A DNA stretch of 64,000 bases from Symsagittifera roscoffensis (taxonomy: Eukaryota; Xenacoelomorpha; Acoela; Convolutidae): contig NC_087069.1 of assembly GCF_963678635.1 (NCBI RefSeq), positions 1 through 64,000 on the forward strand, written 5' to 3'. Below are positions 9,353 to 23,250 of the stretch, piece by piece; position 1 is the stretch's first letter, and each line of letters starts with the position of its first letter. The notes under the pieces are model-generated. The model ran no database searches, had not been told where the DNA came from, and worked only from the letters and a program-made list of their open reading frames with translations. A program made the translations under genes and the position numbers.

Positions 9353-10144
9353 AAAACGTGCAATCTCTGAACAGAGAAGAGAACCAACAGAAAAAGCAGA
9401 GGCTGTTAGAGGTTGGATCCTCAAACTCTTCATTATCTGTGGGCAAATCTCCTCAACTCTTGAGAGAGCAAAAATTGCCTAAGCCCTACTCATAGATGGA
9501 CCAAAACTATTAGGGAGAAGTTGTCTCAAACTCCAAGAAACCTGTTTTCCTGATGGTAACATTCTCCAAGCATACATAAACCAGTTGTGATTCGCAAGTT
9601 CTGTCATCAGCATAAATTCATTTCCAATAAGAAAAAAAAAACAAATTTTTACACGTGCCAGAAAACAGAAAATATTCAATACATACGTAATTAATGTTCA
9701 TTGATATGATTTCTGATCCAAATTCAGAACTACACAAATCAAAAATATCAATTTTTAAGGCCACCATCGGAATATTATATGAGATGACTGGGTCAGAAGT
9801 CACACAAGCGATGGCGCTAAGAAGCAGAATACTACACTGATTTACGAAGTAAAATAGGGCAGTAATGTGCTTCTCGGCGCCATCGATTGGTTGACTTCCG
9901 ACCCAGTCATCTCATATGTGATTCCAATGATGGCCTCAGAAGTTGATATTTCTGCATAGATCAGATTGTGAAATTGAGCTGTTATTATTTGAAAACAACA
10001 ATGAAGCCGGTGTATTAGTTATAACAGTATACTGTTATCGGGCTATTTGAAAAGAAAGAGTTATCGAATAATTCCCAACTTGGTTTCAAGTCTGAAAAAT
10101 TACATTAGACTATATGACTTATTTCCGACGTCGACATCTAAGAT
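9353..10144 (-). pseudogene. Second copy of the unrecognised gene fragment, frameshifted
   Basis: This is the duplicate of complement 7,533-8,111. It begins inside the fragment, so the terminal TAA is missing. The extra A in the homopolymer splits the frame into two shorter ones (9,479-9,679 and 9,618-9,803). The same inverted repeat is present (about 9,716-9,990). It has no independent function. Confidence 0.5.
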
Positions 10145-11150
10145 CGCCAGCACATCCACGACGCGTTAACAACCGAGAAAAAACGTCGCTGTAAATTCCA
10201 AAGATGTCAAAACTGAAGAAACATTCAGTAGCCAAGACCAGAAGCTAGTGGAAACTACCATTTTGTGACAGCTTTATTGAGACAAAAGCACTGCAGACCA
10301 AATTCGCTAGTGCAACGGCCCCTACCCCAGTAAAAATGAATAAAAGAATAAAACTGAGCACATCAAAACGATAATATCAGCCAGACACTGTGATCAAAAT
10401 GGAAAAACTTGTAACGAGAAAAACCACATCACTGATAGACACATAAAAAGATATGATTCCACAAAAAAAACTGAAATCAATAATTAAGCAGGTACCATCA
10501 ACAAGTAAACAAGGCATTATCAACCCAAAAAGGCAGCTATGTCTTTCAAATTTGTGAAAACTCAAGGAATGTCTGGTAGTAAAGACCAAAAAGAAAGAAA
10601 AATAGCCAGTAGTGTGACGACATTTTTTTCGAACAAAAAATCATCACAGTGCAAAGTCGCCTCTGCAACGAACGCTAACCCAGTGAATTGATGGATTGAA
10701 AAACAATGAAGACATCAAGATGACTTAACTAGCCACACAGTTTCCTAAAAATGAAAAAAAAATCTACCACAAAAAATCGCATCAAGGATGAACACAAAAA
10801 AAGACATATTTCAGAAACATGAAGTCCTAAATTAAAAATTTAGTACTCCTTCGAGCCTTTACCATTACCACAACACATTAAAAACCCAAATGTTGCTGTG
10901 TACTTCAAAGATGTCAAAACTGAAGAAACATTCAGTAGCCAAGACCCGAAGCTAGTGGAAACTACCAATTTGTGACAATTTTATTGAGACAAAAACACTC
11001 CAGCGCAAATTCACCAGTGCAACGACCATTAATCCAATTAAGTTGGATAAATGAATAAAACTGAGCACATCAAAATGATAATATCAGCCAGACACTGTGA
11101 TCAAAATGGAAAAACTTGTAACGAGAAAAACCACATCACTGATAGACACA
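9353..11150 (+). repeat. 1.8-kb tandem segmental duplication at the array edge, copy 2
   Basis: Copy 2 differs from copy 1 by very few bases. An A-run near 9,631 is one base longer and breaks the minus-strand frame, and one substitution near 9,773 changes SYKIP to SYNIP. The near identity makes this a recent event compared with the divergence between satellite units. The flank block 9,353-10,144 is the only non-satellite DNA inside the array. Confidence 0.92.
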
Positions 11151-14100
11151 TAAAAGATATGATTCCACAAAAAAAACTGAAATCAATAATTAAGCATTCC
11201 CAGGTACCATCAACAAGTAAACAAGGCATTACCAACCCAAAAAGGCAGCTCTGTTTTTCAAATTTGAGAAAACTCAAGGAATGTCTGGTAGTAAAGACCA
11301 AAAAGAAAGAAAAATTGCCAGTAGTGTGACGACATTTTTTTCGAACAAGAAATCATCACAGTGCAAAGTCGCCTCTGCAACGATCGCTAACCCAGTGAAT
11401 TGATGGATGGAAAAACAATGAAGACATCAAGATGACTTAACTAGCCACACAGTTTCCTAAAAACACAGTTTCCTAAAAATGAAAAAAATTGTACCACAAA
11501 AAATCGCATCAAGGATGAACACAAAAAAAGACATTTTTCAGAAACATGAATTCCTAAATTAAAAATTTAGTACTCCTATGAGCCTTTAGCATTACCACAA
11601 CACATTAAAAACCCAAATGTTGCTGTGTACTTCAAATATGTCAAAACTGAAGAAACATTCAGTAGCCAAGACCCGAAGCTAGTGGAAACTACCAATTTGT
11701 GACAACTTTATTGAGGCAAAAACACTCCAGCGCAAATTCACCAGTGCAACGACCATTAATCCAAATAAATTGGATAAATGAAAAAAACTGAGCACATCAC
11801 AATGATAATATCAGCCAGACACTGTGATCAAAACGGAAAAACTTGTAATGAGAAAAACACATCACTGATAGACACATAAAAAGATATGATTCCGCAGAAA
11901 AAAAACTTAAATCAATAATAAGCATTTCCAGGTACTGTCAACAAGTAAACAAGGCATTATCAACCCAAAAAGGCAGCTCTGTCTTTCAAAATTGAGAAAA
12001 CTCAAGGAATGTCTGGTAGTAAAGACCAAAAAGAAAGAAAAATTGCCAGTAGTGTGACGATTTTTTTTTCGAACAAAAAATCACCATTGTGCAAAGTCGC
12101 CTCTGCAACGATCGCTAACCCAGTGAATTGATGGATGGAACAACAATGAAGGCATCAAGATGACTCAACTAGCCACACAGTGTCCTAAAAGTGAAAAAAA
12201 ATGTACCACAAAAATCGCATCAAGGATGAACACAAAAAAAGACATATTTCAGAAACATGAAGTCCTAAATTAAAAATTTAGTACTCCTATGAGCCTTTAG
12301 CGTTACCACAACACATTAAAAACCAAAATGTTGCTGTATACTTTAAAGATGTCAAAACTGAAGAAACATTCAGTAGCCAAGAACAGAAGCTAGTGGAAAC
12401 TACCAATTTGTGACAACTTTATTGAGATAAAAACACTCCAGCGCAAATTCGCCAGTGCAACGACCACTAATCCAATTAAATTGGATAAATGAATAAAACT
12501 GAGCACATCAAATCGATAATATCGCCCAGACACTGTGATCAAAATGGAAAAACTTGTAACGAGAAAAACCACATCACTGATAGACACATAAAAAGATATG
12601 ATTCCACAAAAAAAACTGATATCAATAATTAAGCATTTCCAAGTACCATCAACAAGTAAAAAAGGCATTATCAACCCAAAAAAGCAGCTCTGTCTTTCAA
12701 ATTTGTGAAAACTCAAGGAATGTCTGGTAGTAAAGACCAAAAAGAAAGAAAAATTGCCAGTAGTGTGACGTCATTTTTTTCGAACAAAAAATCACCACAG
12801 TGCAAAGTCGCCTCTGCAACGATCGCTAACCGAGTGAATTGATGGATGGAACAACAATGAAGGCATCAAGATGACCTAACTAGCCACACAGTGTCCTAAA
12901 AATGAAAAAAAATTGTACCACAAAAAATCGCATCAAGGATGAACACAAAAAAAGACATATTTCAGAAACATGAAGTCCTAAATTAAAAACTTAGTACTCC
13001 TATGAGCCTTTAGCATTACCACAAAACATTAAAAACCAAAATGTTGCTGTGTACTTCAAAGATGTCAAAACTGAAGAAACATTCAGTAGCCAAGAACAGA
13101 AACTAGTGGAAACTACCAATTTGTGACAACTTTATTGAGACAAAAACAATCCAGCACAAACTCGCTAGTACAACGACCATTGCCCCAGCAGAATTGAATG
13201 AATAAATCAAAACGAGCAAATCAAATTGATATTATCAGCCAGACACTATGATTAGAATGGAAAACTTGTAATGAGAAAAACACATCACTGATAGACACAT
13301 AAAAAGATATGATTCCGCAGAAAAAAACTTAAATCAAAAATTAAGCATTTCCAGGTACCATCAACAAGTAAAAAAGGCATTATCAACCCAAAAAGCAGCT
13401 CTGTCTTTCAAATTTGAGAAAACTCAAGGAATGTCTGGTAGTAAAGACCAAAAAGAAAGAAAAATTGCCAGTAGTGTGACGACATTTTTTTTCGAACAAA
13501 AAATCACCACAGTGCAAAGTCGCCTCTGCAACGATCGCTAACCCAGTGAATTGATGGATGGAACAACAATGAAGGCATCAAGATGACTTAGCTAGCCACA
13601 CAGTGTCCTAAAAATGAAAAAAATATATACCACAAAAAATCGCATCAAGGATGAACACAAAAAACGACATATTTCAGAAACATGAAGTCCTAAATTAAAA
13701 ATTTAGTACTCCTCTGAGCCTTTAGCATTACCACAACACATTGAAAATCAAAATGTTGCTGTGTACTTCAAAGATGTCAAAACTGAAGAAACATTCAGTA
13801 GCCAAGAACATAAGCTAGTGGAAACTACCAATTTGTGACAACTTTATTGAGACAAAAACACTCCAGCGCAAATTCGCCAGTGCAACGACCACTAATCCAA
13901 TAATTTGGATAAATGAATAAAACTGAGCACATCAAAATGATAATGTCAGCCAGACACTGTGATCAAAATGGAAAAACTTGTAACGAGAAAAACCACATCA
14001 CTGATAGACACAAAACATATGATTCCACAAAAAAAAAACTGAAATCAATAATTAAGCATTCCCAGGTACCATCAACAAGTAAACAAGGCATTATCAACCC

Positions 14101-15900
14101 AAAAAGGCAGCTCTGTCTTTCAAATTTGTGAAAACTCAAGGAATGTCTGGCAGTAAAGACCAAAAAGAAAGAAAAATTGCCAGTAGCGTGACGACAATTT
14201 TTTTCGAACAAAAAATCACCACAGTGCAAAGTCGCCTCTGCAACTATCGCTAACCCAGTGAATTTATGGATGGAACAACAATGAAGACATCAAGAAAGAT
14301 GACTTAACTAGCCACATACTGCCCTAAAAATGAAAAAATTCGTATCACAAAAAATCGCATCATGGATGAACACAAAAAAAAGACATACTTCAGAAACATG
14401 AAGTCCAAAATCAAAAACTTAGTACTCCTATGAACCTTCAGCATTACCACAACGCATTAAAAAACCAAAAAAAAACGTCGCTGTGTACTTCAAAGATGTC
14501 AAAACTGAAGAAACATTCAGTAGCCAAGAACATAAGCTAGTGGAAACTACCAATTTGTGACAACTTTATTGAGACAAAAACACTCCAGCGCAAATTCGCC
14601 AGTGCAACGACCACTAATCCAATTAAATTGGATGAATGAACAAAACTGAGCACATCAAAATGATAATATCAGCCAGACACTGTGATCAAAATGGAAAAAC
14701 TTGTAACGAGAAAAACCACATCACTGATAGACACATAAAAACATATGATTCCACAAAAAAAAAACTGAAATCAATAATTAAGCATTCCCAGGTACCCTCA
14801 ACAAGTAAACAAGGCATTATCAACCCAAAAAGGCAGCTCTGTCTTTCAAATTTGAGAAAACTCAAGGAATGTCTGGTAGTAAAGACCAAAAAGAAAGAAA
14901 AATTGCCAGTAGTGTGACGACATTTTTTTTCGAACAAAAAATCACCACAGTGCAAAGTCGCCTCTGCAACGATCGCTAACCCAGTGAATTGATGGATAGA
15001 ACAACAAGGAAGGCATCAAGATGACTTAACTAGTCACATAGTGTCCTAAAAATGAAAAAAAAATGTACCACAAAAAATCGCATCAAGGATGAACACAAAA
15101 AAAGACATATTTCAGAAACATGAAGTCCTAAATTAAAAACTTAGTACTCCTATGAGCCTTTAGCATTACCACAACACATTAAAAACCAAAATGTTGCTGT
15201 GTACTTCAAACATGTCAAAACTGAAGAAACATTCATTAGCCAAGAACAGAAGCTAGTGGAAACTACCAATTTGTGACAACTTTATTAAGACAAAAACACT
15301 CCAGCGCAAATTCGCCAGTGCAACGACCACTAATCCAATTAAATTGGATAAATGAATAAAACTGAGCACATCAAAATGATAATATAAGTCAGACACTGTG
15401 ATCAAAATGGAAAAACTTGTAACGAGAAAAACCACATCACTGATAGACACATAAAAAGATATGATTCCACAAAAAATACTGAAATCAATAATTAAGCGTT
15501 CCCAGGTACCATCAACAAGTAAACAAGGCATCATCAACCCAAAAAGGCAGCTCTGTCTTTCAAATTTGTGAAAACTCAAGGAATGTCTGTTAGTAAAGAC
15601 CAAAAAGAAAGAAAAATTGCCAGTAGTGTGACGACAATTTTTTTCGAACAAAAAATCACCACAGTGCCAAGTCGCCTCTGCAACTATCGCTAACCCAGTG
15701 AATTTATGGATGGAACAACACTGAAGACATCAAGAAAGATGACCTAACAGGCCACACACTGTCCTAAAAATGAATAAATTCGTACCACAAAAAATCGCAT
15801 CAAGGATGAACACAAAAAAAGACTTCAGAAACATAAAGTCCAAAATCAAAAACTTAGTACTCCCATGAACCTTCAGCATTACCACAACAAATTAAAAAAC
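10145..15900 (+). repeat. Left zone of array, subfamily L1
   Basis: Dimers of about 710-727 bp here share the variants aaatgttgctgtgtacttc in the A head, ccaattaaattggataaatg in the A tail, and cagtgcaaagtcgcctctgc in the B tail. Adjacent dimers are very similar to each other, showing local homogenisation. Recurrent minus-strand ORFs of 66-132 codons (for example 15,253-15,651) all lie in the B half and are copies of one T-rich reading frame, not separate genes. Confidence 0.8.
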
Positions 15901-18900
15901 GAAAAAAAACATCGCTGTGTACTTCAAAGATTTCAAAACTGAAGAAACATTCATAGCCAAGAACAGAAGCTAGTGGAAACTACCAATTTGTGACAACTTT
16001 ATTGAGACAGTAGCACTCCAGCGCAAACTCGCTAGTGCAATGACCACTAGCTCAGTAAAATAGAATGAAAGACTAAAACGGAGCACATCAAAACCATAAT
16101 ATCAGCCAGACACCTTGATCAAAACTGAAAAACTTGTAACGAGAAAAACACATCACTGATAGACACATAAAAAGATATGATTCCACAGAAAAAAAACTTA
16201 AATCATTAATTAAGCATTTCCAGGTACCACCAACAAGTAAACAAGGCATTATCAACCGAAAAAGGCAGCTCTGACTTTCAAATTTGAGAATACTCAAGGA
16301 ATGTCTGGTAGTAAAGACCAAAAAGAAAGAAAAATTGCCAGTAGTGTGACATTTTTTTCGAACAAAAAATCATCACAGTGCAAAGTCGCCTCTGCAATGA
16401 TCGCTAACCCAGTGAATTGATGGATGGAAAAACAATGAAGACATCAAGATTACTTAACTAGCCACACAGTGTCCTAAAAATGAAAAAAAATGTACAACAA
16501 AAAATCGCATCAAGGATGAACACAAAAAAAGACATATTTCAGAAACATAAAGTCCAAAATCAAAAATTTAGTACTCCCATGAACCTTCAGCATTACCACA
16601 ACAAATTAAAAAACGAAAAAAAACGTCGCTGTGTACTTCAAAGATTTCAAAACTGAAGAAACATTCATAGCCAAGAACAGAAGCTAGTGGAAACTACCAA
16701 TTTGTGACAACTTTATTGAGACAGTAGCACTCCAGCGCAAACTCGCTAGTACAACGACCATTGCCCCAGCAGAATTGAATGAATAAATCAAAACGGGCAA
16801 ATCAAAATGATAATATCAGCCGGACACTGTGATTAGAATGGAAAACTTGTAATGAGAAAAAGCCATCACTGATAGTCACATAAAAAGATATGATTCCACG
16901 GAAAAAACTGAAATCAACAATTAAGCACTCCCAGGTACCAATAACAAGTAAGCAAGGCTTTATCAACCCAAAAAGGCAGCTCTATCTTTCAGATTTGAGA
17001 AAACTCAAGGAAAGTCTGGTAGTAAAGACCAAAAAGAAAAAAGAACTGCCAGTACTGTGACGACATTTTTTTCGAACAAAAAATCATCACAGTGCAAAGT
17101 CGCCTCTGCAACTATCGCTAACCCAGTGAATTTATGGTTGGAACAACAATGAAGACATCAAGAAAGATGACCTAACTAGCCACACACTGTCCTAAAAATG
17201 AATAAATTCGTACCACAAAAATCGCATCAAGGATGAACACAAAAAAGTCATACTTCAGAAACATAAGTTCCATAATCAGAAATTTAGTACTCCAATGAAC
17301 CTTCAGCATTACCACAACAAATTAAAAAACCAAAAAAAACGTCGCTGTGTACTTCAAAGATGTCAAAACTGAAGAAACATTCATAGCCAAGAACAGAAGC
17401 TAGTGGAAACTACCAATTTGTGACAACTTTATTGAGACAGTAGCACTCCAGCGCAAATTCGCTAGTGCAATGACCACTAGCTCAGTAAAATAGAATGAAA
17501 GAATAAAACGGAGCACATCAAAACCATAATATCAGCCAGACACTGTGATCAAAACTGAAAAATTTGTAACGAGAAAAACACATCACTGATAGACACATAA
17601 AAAGATATGATTCCACAGAAAAAAAAACTTATATCAATAATTAAGCATTTCCAGGTACCATCAACAAGTAAACAAGGCATTTTCAACCAGAAAAGGCAGC
17701 TCTGTCTTTCAAATTTGAGAAAACTCAAGGAATGTCTGGTAGTAAAGACCAAAAAGAAAGAAAAATTGCCAGTAGTGTGACGACATTTTTTTCGAACAAA
17801 AAATCATCACAGTGCAAAGTCGCCTCTGCAACTATCGCTGACACAGTGAATTTATGGATGGAACAACAATGAAGACATCAAGAAAGATGACCTAACAGGC
17901 AAAACACTGTCCTAAAAATGAATAAATTCGTACCACAAAAAATCGCATCAAGGATGAACACAAAAAAAAGACATACTTCAGAAACATAAAGTCCAAAATC
18001 AAAAAATTAGTACTCCCATGAACGTTAAGCATTACCACAACAAATTAAAAAACCAAAAAAAACGTCGATGTGTACTTCAAAGATGTCAAAACTGAAGAAA
18101 CATTCATAGCCAAGAACAGAAGCTAGTGGAAACTACCAATTTGTGACAACTTTATTGAGACAGTAGCACTCCAGCGCAAATTCGCTAGTGCAATGACCAC
18201 TAGCTCAGTAAAATAGAATGAAAGACTAAAACGGAGCACATCAAAACCATAATATCAGCCAGACACCTTGATCAAAACTGAAAAACTTGGAACGAGAAAA
18301 ACACATCACTGATAGACACATAAAAAGATATGATTCCACAGAAAAAAAACTTAAATCAATAATTAAGCATTTCCAGGTACCACCAACAAGTAAACAAGGC
18401 ATTATCAACCGAAAAAGGCAGCTCTGACTTTCAAATTTGAGAATACTCAAGGAATGTCCGGTAGTAAAGACCAAAAAGAAAGAAAAATTGCCAGTAGTGT
18501 GACATTTTTTTTCGAACAAAAAATCATCACAGTGCAAAGTCGCCTCTGCAATGATCGCTAACCCAGTGAATTGATGGATGGAAAAACAATGAAGACATCA
18601 AGATGACTTAACTAGCCACACAGTGTCCTAAAAATGAAAAAAATTGTACCACAAAAAATCGCATCAAGGATGAACACAAAAAAAAGACATATTTCAGAAA
18701 CATAAAGTCCAAAATCAAAAATTTAGTACTCCCATGAACCTTCAGCATTACCACAACAAATTAAAAAACCAAAAAAAAACCGTCGCTGTGTACTTCAAAG
18801 ATTTCAAAACTGAAGAAACATTCATAGCCAAGAACAGAAGCTAGTGGAAACTACCAATTTGTGACAACTTTATTGAGACAGTAGCACTCCAGCGCAAACT

Positions 18901-21900
18901 CGCTAGTACAACGACCATTGCCTCAGCAGAATTGAATGAATAAATCAAAACGGGCAAATCAAAATGATAATATCAGCCGGACACTGTGATTAGAATGGAA
19001 AACTTGTAATGAGAAAAACCCATCACTGATAGTCACATAAAAAGATATGATTCCACGGAAAAAATTGAAATCAACAATTAAGCTTTTCCAGGTACCATTA
19101 ACAAGTAAGCAAGGCATTATCAACCCAAAAAGGCAGCTCTATCTTTCAGATTTGAGAAAACTCAAGGAAAGTCCGGTAGTAAAGACCAAAAAGAAAAAAG
19201 AACTGCCAGTACTGTGACGACATTTTTTTCGAACAAAAAATCATCACAGTGCAAAGTCGCCTCTGCAACTATCGCTAACCCAGTGAATTTATGGATGGAA
19301 CAACAATGAAGACATCAAGAAAGATGACCTAACTAGCCACACACTGTCCTAAAAATGAATAAATTCGTACCACAAAAAATCGCATCAAGGATGAACACAA
19401 AAAAGACATACTTCAGAAACATAAATTCCATAATCAAAAATTTAGTACTCCAATGAACCTTCAGCATTACCCAAAAAATTTAAAAAACCGAAAAAAACGT
19501 CGCTGTGTACTTCAAAGATGTCAAAACTGAAGAAACTTTCATAGCCAAGAACAGAAGCTAGTGGAAACTACCAATTTGTGACAACTTTATTGAGACAGTA
19601 GCACTCCAGCGCAAATTCGCTAGTGCAATGACCACTAGCTCAGTAAAATAGAATGAAAGAATAAAACGGAGCACATCAAAACCATAATATCAGCCAGACA
19701 CTGTGATCAAAACTGAAAAACTTGTAACGAGAAAAACACATCACTGATAGACACATAAAAAGATATGATTCCACAGAAAAAAAAACTTAAATCAATAATT
19801 AAGCATTTCCAGGTACCATCAACAAGTAAACAAGGCATTATCAACCAAAAAAGGCAGCTCTGTCTTTCAAATTTGAGAAAACTCAAGGAATGTCTGGTAG
19901 TAAAGACCAAAAAGAAAAAAAAATTGCCAGTAGTGTGACGAAATTTTTTTCGAACAAAAAATCATCACAGTGCAAAGTCGCCTCTGCAACGATCGCTAAC
20001 CCAGTGAATTGATGGATGGAAAAACAATGAAGACATCAAGATGACTTAACTAGCCACACAGTGTCCTAAAAATGAAAAAAAATGTACCACAAAAAATCAC
20101 ATCAAGAATGAACACAAAAAAAAGACGTATTTCGGAAACATAAAGTCCTAAATTAAAAATTTAGTACTCCTATGAGCCTTTAGCGTTACCACAACACATT
20201 AAAAACCAAAATGTTGCTGTGTATTTCAAAGATGTCAAAACTGAAGAAACATTCAGTAGCCAAGACCCGAAGCTAGTGGAAACTACCAATTTGTGACAAC
20301 TTTTTTGAGACAAAAACACTCCAGCGCAAATTCACCAGTGCAACGACCACTAATCCAATTAAATTGGATAAATGAAAAAAACTGAGCACATCACAATGAT
20401 AGTATCAGCCAGACAGTGTAATCAAAACGGAAAAACTTGTAATGAGAAAAACACATCACTGATAGACACATAAAAAGATATGATTCCACAGAAAAAAAAA
20501 CTTAAATCAATAATTAAGCATTTCCAGGTACCATCAACAAGTAAACAAGGCATTATCAACCAAAAAAGGCAGCTCTGTCTTTCAAATTTGAGAAAACTCA
20601 AGGAATGTCTGGTAGTAAAGACCAAAAAGAAAAAAAAATTGCCAGTAGTGTGACGAAATTTTTTTCGAACAAAAAATCATCACAGTGCAAAGTCGCCTCT
20701 GCAACGATCGCTAACCCAGTGAATTGATGGATGGAAAAACAATGAAGACATCAAGATGACTTAACTAGCCACACAGTGTCCTAAAAATGAAAAAAAATGT
20801 ACCACAAAAAATCACATCAAGAATGAACACAAAAAAAAGACGTATTTCGGAAACATAAAGTCCTAAATTAAAAATTTAGTACTCCTATGAGCCTTTAGCG
20901 TTACCACAACACATTAAAAACCAAAATGTTGCTGTGTATTTCAAAGATGTCAAAACTGAAGAAACATTCAGTAGCCAAGACCCGAAGCTAGTGGAAACTA
21001 CCAATTTGTGACAACTTTTTTGAGACAAAAACACTCCAGCGCAAATTCACCAGTGCAACGACCACTAATCCAATTAAATTGGATAAATGAAAAAAACTGA
21101 GCACATCACAATGATAGTATCAGCCAGACAGTGTAATCAAAACGGAAAAACTTGTAATGAGAAAAACACATCACTGATAGACACATAAAAAGATATGATT
21201 CCACAGAAAAAAACTTAAATCAATAATTAAGCATTTCCAAGTACCATCAACAAGTAAACAAGGCATTATCAACCCGAAAAGGCAGCTCTGACTTTCAAAT
21301 TTGAGAAAACTCAAGGAATGTCTGGTAGTAAAGACCAAAAAGAAAGAAAAATTGCCAGTAGTGTGACGACAATTTTTTTCGAACAAAAAATCACCACAGT
21401 GCAAAGTCGCCTCTGCAACGATCGCTAACCCAGTGAATTTATGGATGGAACAACAATGAAAACATCAAGAAAGATGACTTAACTAGCCACACACTGTCCT
21501 AAAAATGAAAAAAATTGTACCACAAAAAATCGCATCAAGGATGAACACAAAAAAAAGACATAATTCAGAAACATAAAGTCCTAAATTAAAAGTTTAGTAC
21601 TCCTATGAGCATTTAGCGTTACCACAACACATTACAAAACCAAAGTGTTGCTGTGTATTTCAAAGATGTCAAAACTGAAGAAACATTCAGTAGCCAAGAC
21701 CCGAAGCTAGTGCAAACTACCAATTTGTGACAACTTTATTGAGACAAAAACACTCCAGCGCAAATTCACCAGTGCAACGACCACTAATCCAATTAAATTG
21801 GATAAATGGAAAAAACTGAGCACATCACAATGATAGTATCAGCCAGACAGTGTGATCAAAACGGAAAAACTTGTAATGAGAAAAACACATCACTGATAGA

Positions 21901-23250
21901 CACATAAAAAGGTATGATTCCACAGAAAAAAAACTTAAATCAATAAATAAGCATTTCCAGGTACGATCAACAAGTAAACAAGGCATTATCAACCCAAAAA
22001 GATAGCTCTGTCTTTCAAATTTGAGAAAACTCAAGGAATGTCTGGTAGTAAAGACCAAAAAGAAAGAAAAATTGCCAGTAGTGTGACGACAATTTTTTTC
22101 GAACAAAAAATCACCACAGTGCAAAGTCGCCTCTGCAACGATCGCTAACCCAGTGAATTTATGGATGGAACAACAATGAAAACATCAAGAAAGATGACTT
22201 AACTAGCCACACACTGTCCTAAAAATGAATAAATTCGTACCACAAAAAATCGCATCAAGGATGAACACAAAAAAAGACATACTTCAGAAACATAAAGTCC
22301 AAAATCAAAACTTTAGTACTCCCATGAACGTTAAGCATTACCACAACAAATTAAAAAATTTAAAAAAAACGTCGATGTGTACTTCAAAGATGTCAAAACT
22401 GAAGAAACATTCATAGCCAAGAACAGAAGCTAGTGGAAACTACCAATTTGTGACAACTTTATTGAGACAGTAGCACTCCAGCGCAAATTCGCTAGTGCAA
22501 TGACCACTAGCTCAGTAAAATAGAATGAAAAAAAACTGAGCACATCAAAACCATAATATCAGCCAGACACTGTGATCAAAACTGAAAAACTTGTAACGAG
22601 AAAAACACATCGCTGATAGACACATAAAAAGATATGATTCCACAGAAAAAAAACTTAAATCAATAAGTAAGCATTTCCAGGTACCATCAACAAGTAAAAA
22701 AGGCATTATCAACCCAAAAAGGCAGCTCTGTCTTTCAAATTCGAGAAAATTCAAGGAATGTCTGGTAGTATAGACCAAAAAGAAAGAAAAATTGCCAGTA
22801 GTGTGACGACAATTTTTTTCGAACAAAAAATCACCACAGTGCAAAGTCGCCTCTGCAACTATCGCTAACCCAGTGAATTTATGGCTGGAACAACAATGAA
22901 GACATCAAGATGACTTAACTAGCCACACAGTGTCCTAAAAATGAAAAAAAATGTACCACAAAAAATCACATCAAGAATGAACACAAAAAAGACATACTTC
23001 AGAAACATAAATTCCATAATCAAAAATTTAGTACTCCAATGAACCTTCAGCATTACCACAACAAATTAAAAAACCGAAAAAAACGTCGCTGTGTACTTCA
23101 AAGATGTCAAAACTGAAGAAACTTTCATAGCCAAGAACAGAAGCTAGTGGAAACTACCAATTTGTGACAACTTTATTGAGACAGTAGCACTCCAGCGCAA
23201 ATTCGCTAGTGCAATGACCACTAGCTCAGTAAAATAGAATAAAAAATAAA
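15900..23250 (+). repeat. Left zone of array, subfamily L2 mixed with L1
   Basis: Many A heads here lose the three bases gta before gcc (acattcatagccaag) and carry the tail variant gagacagtagcactccagc followed by cactagctcagtaaaatag. These L2 units alternate with L1-type units, for example near 20,200-21,900. Dimers at about 19,690-20,400 and 20,400-21,120 are almost identical at a 715-base offset. The mixture suggests shuffling of two local variants by unequal exchange. Confidence 0.75.
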
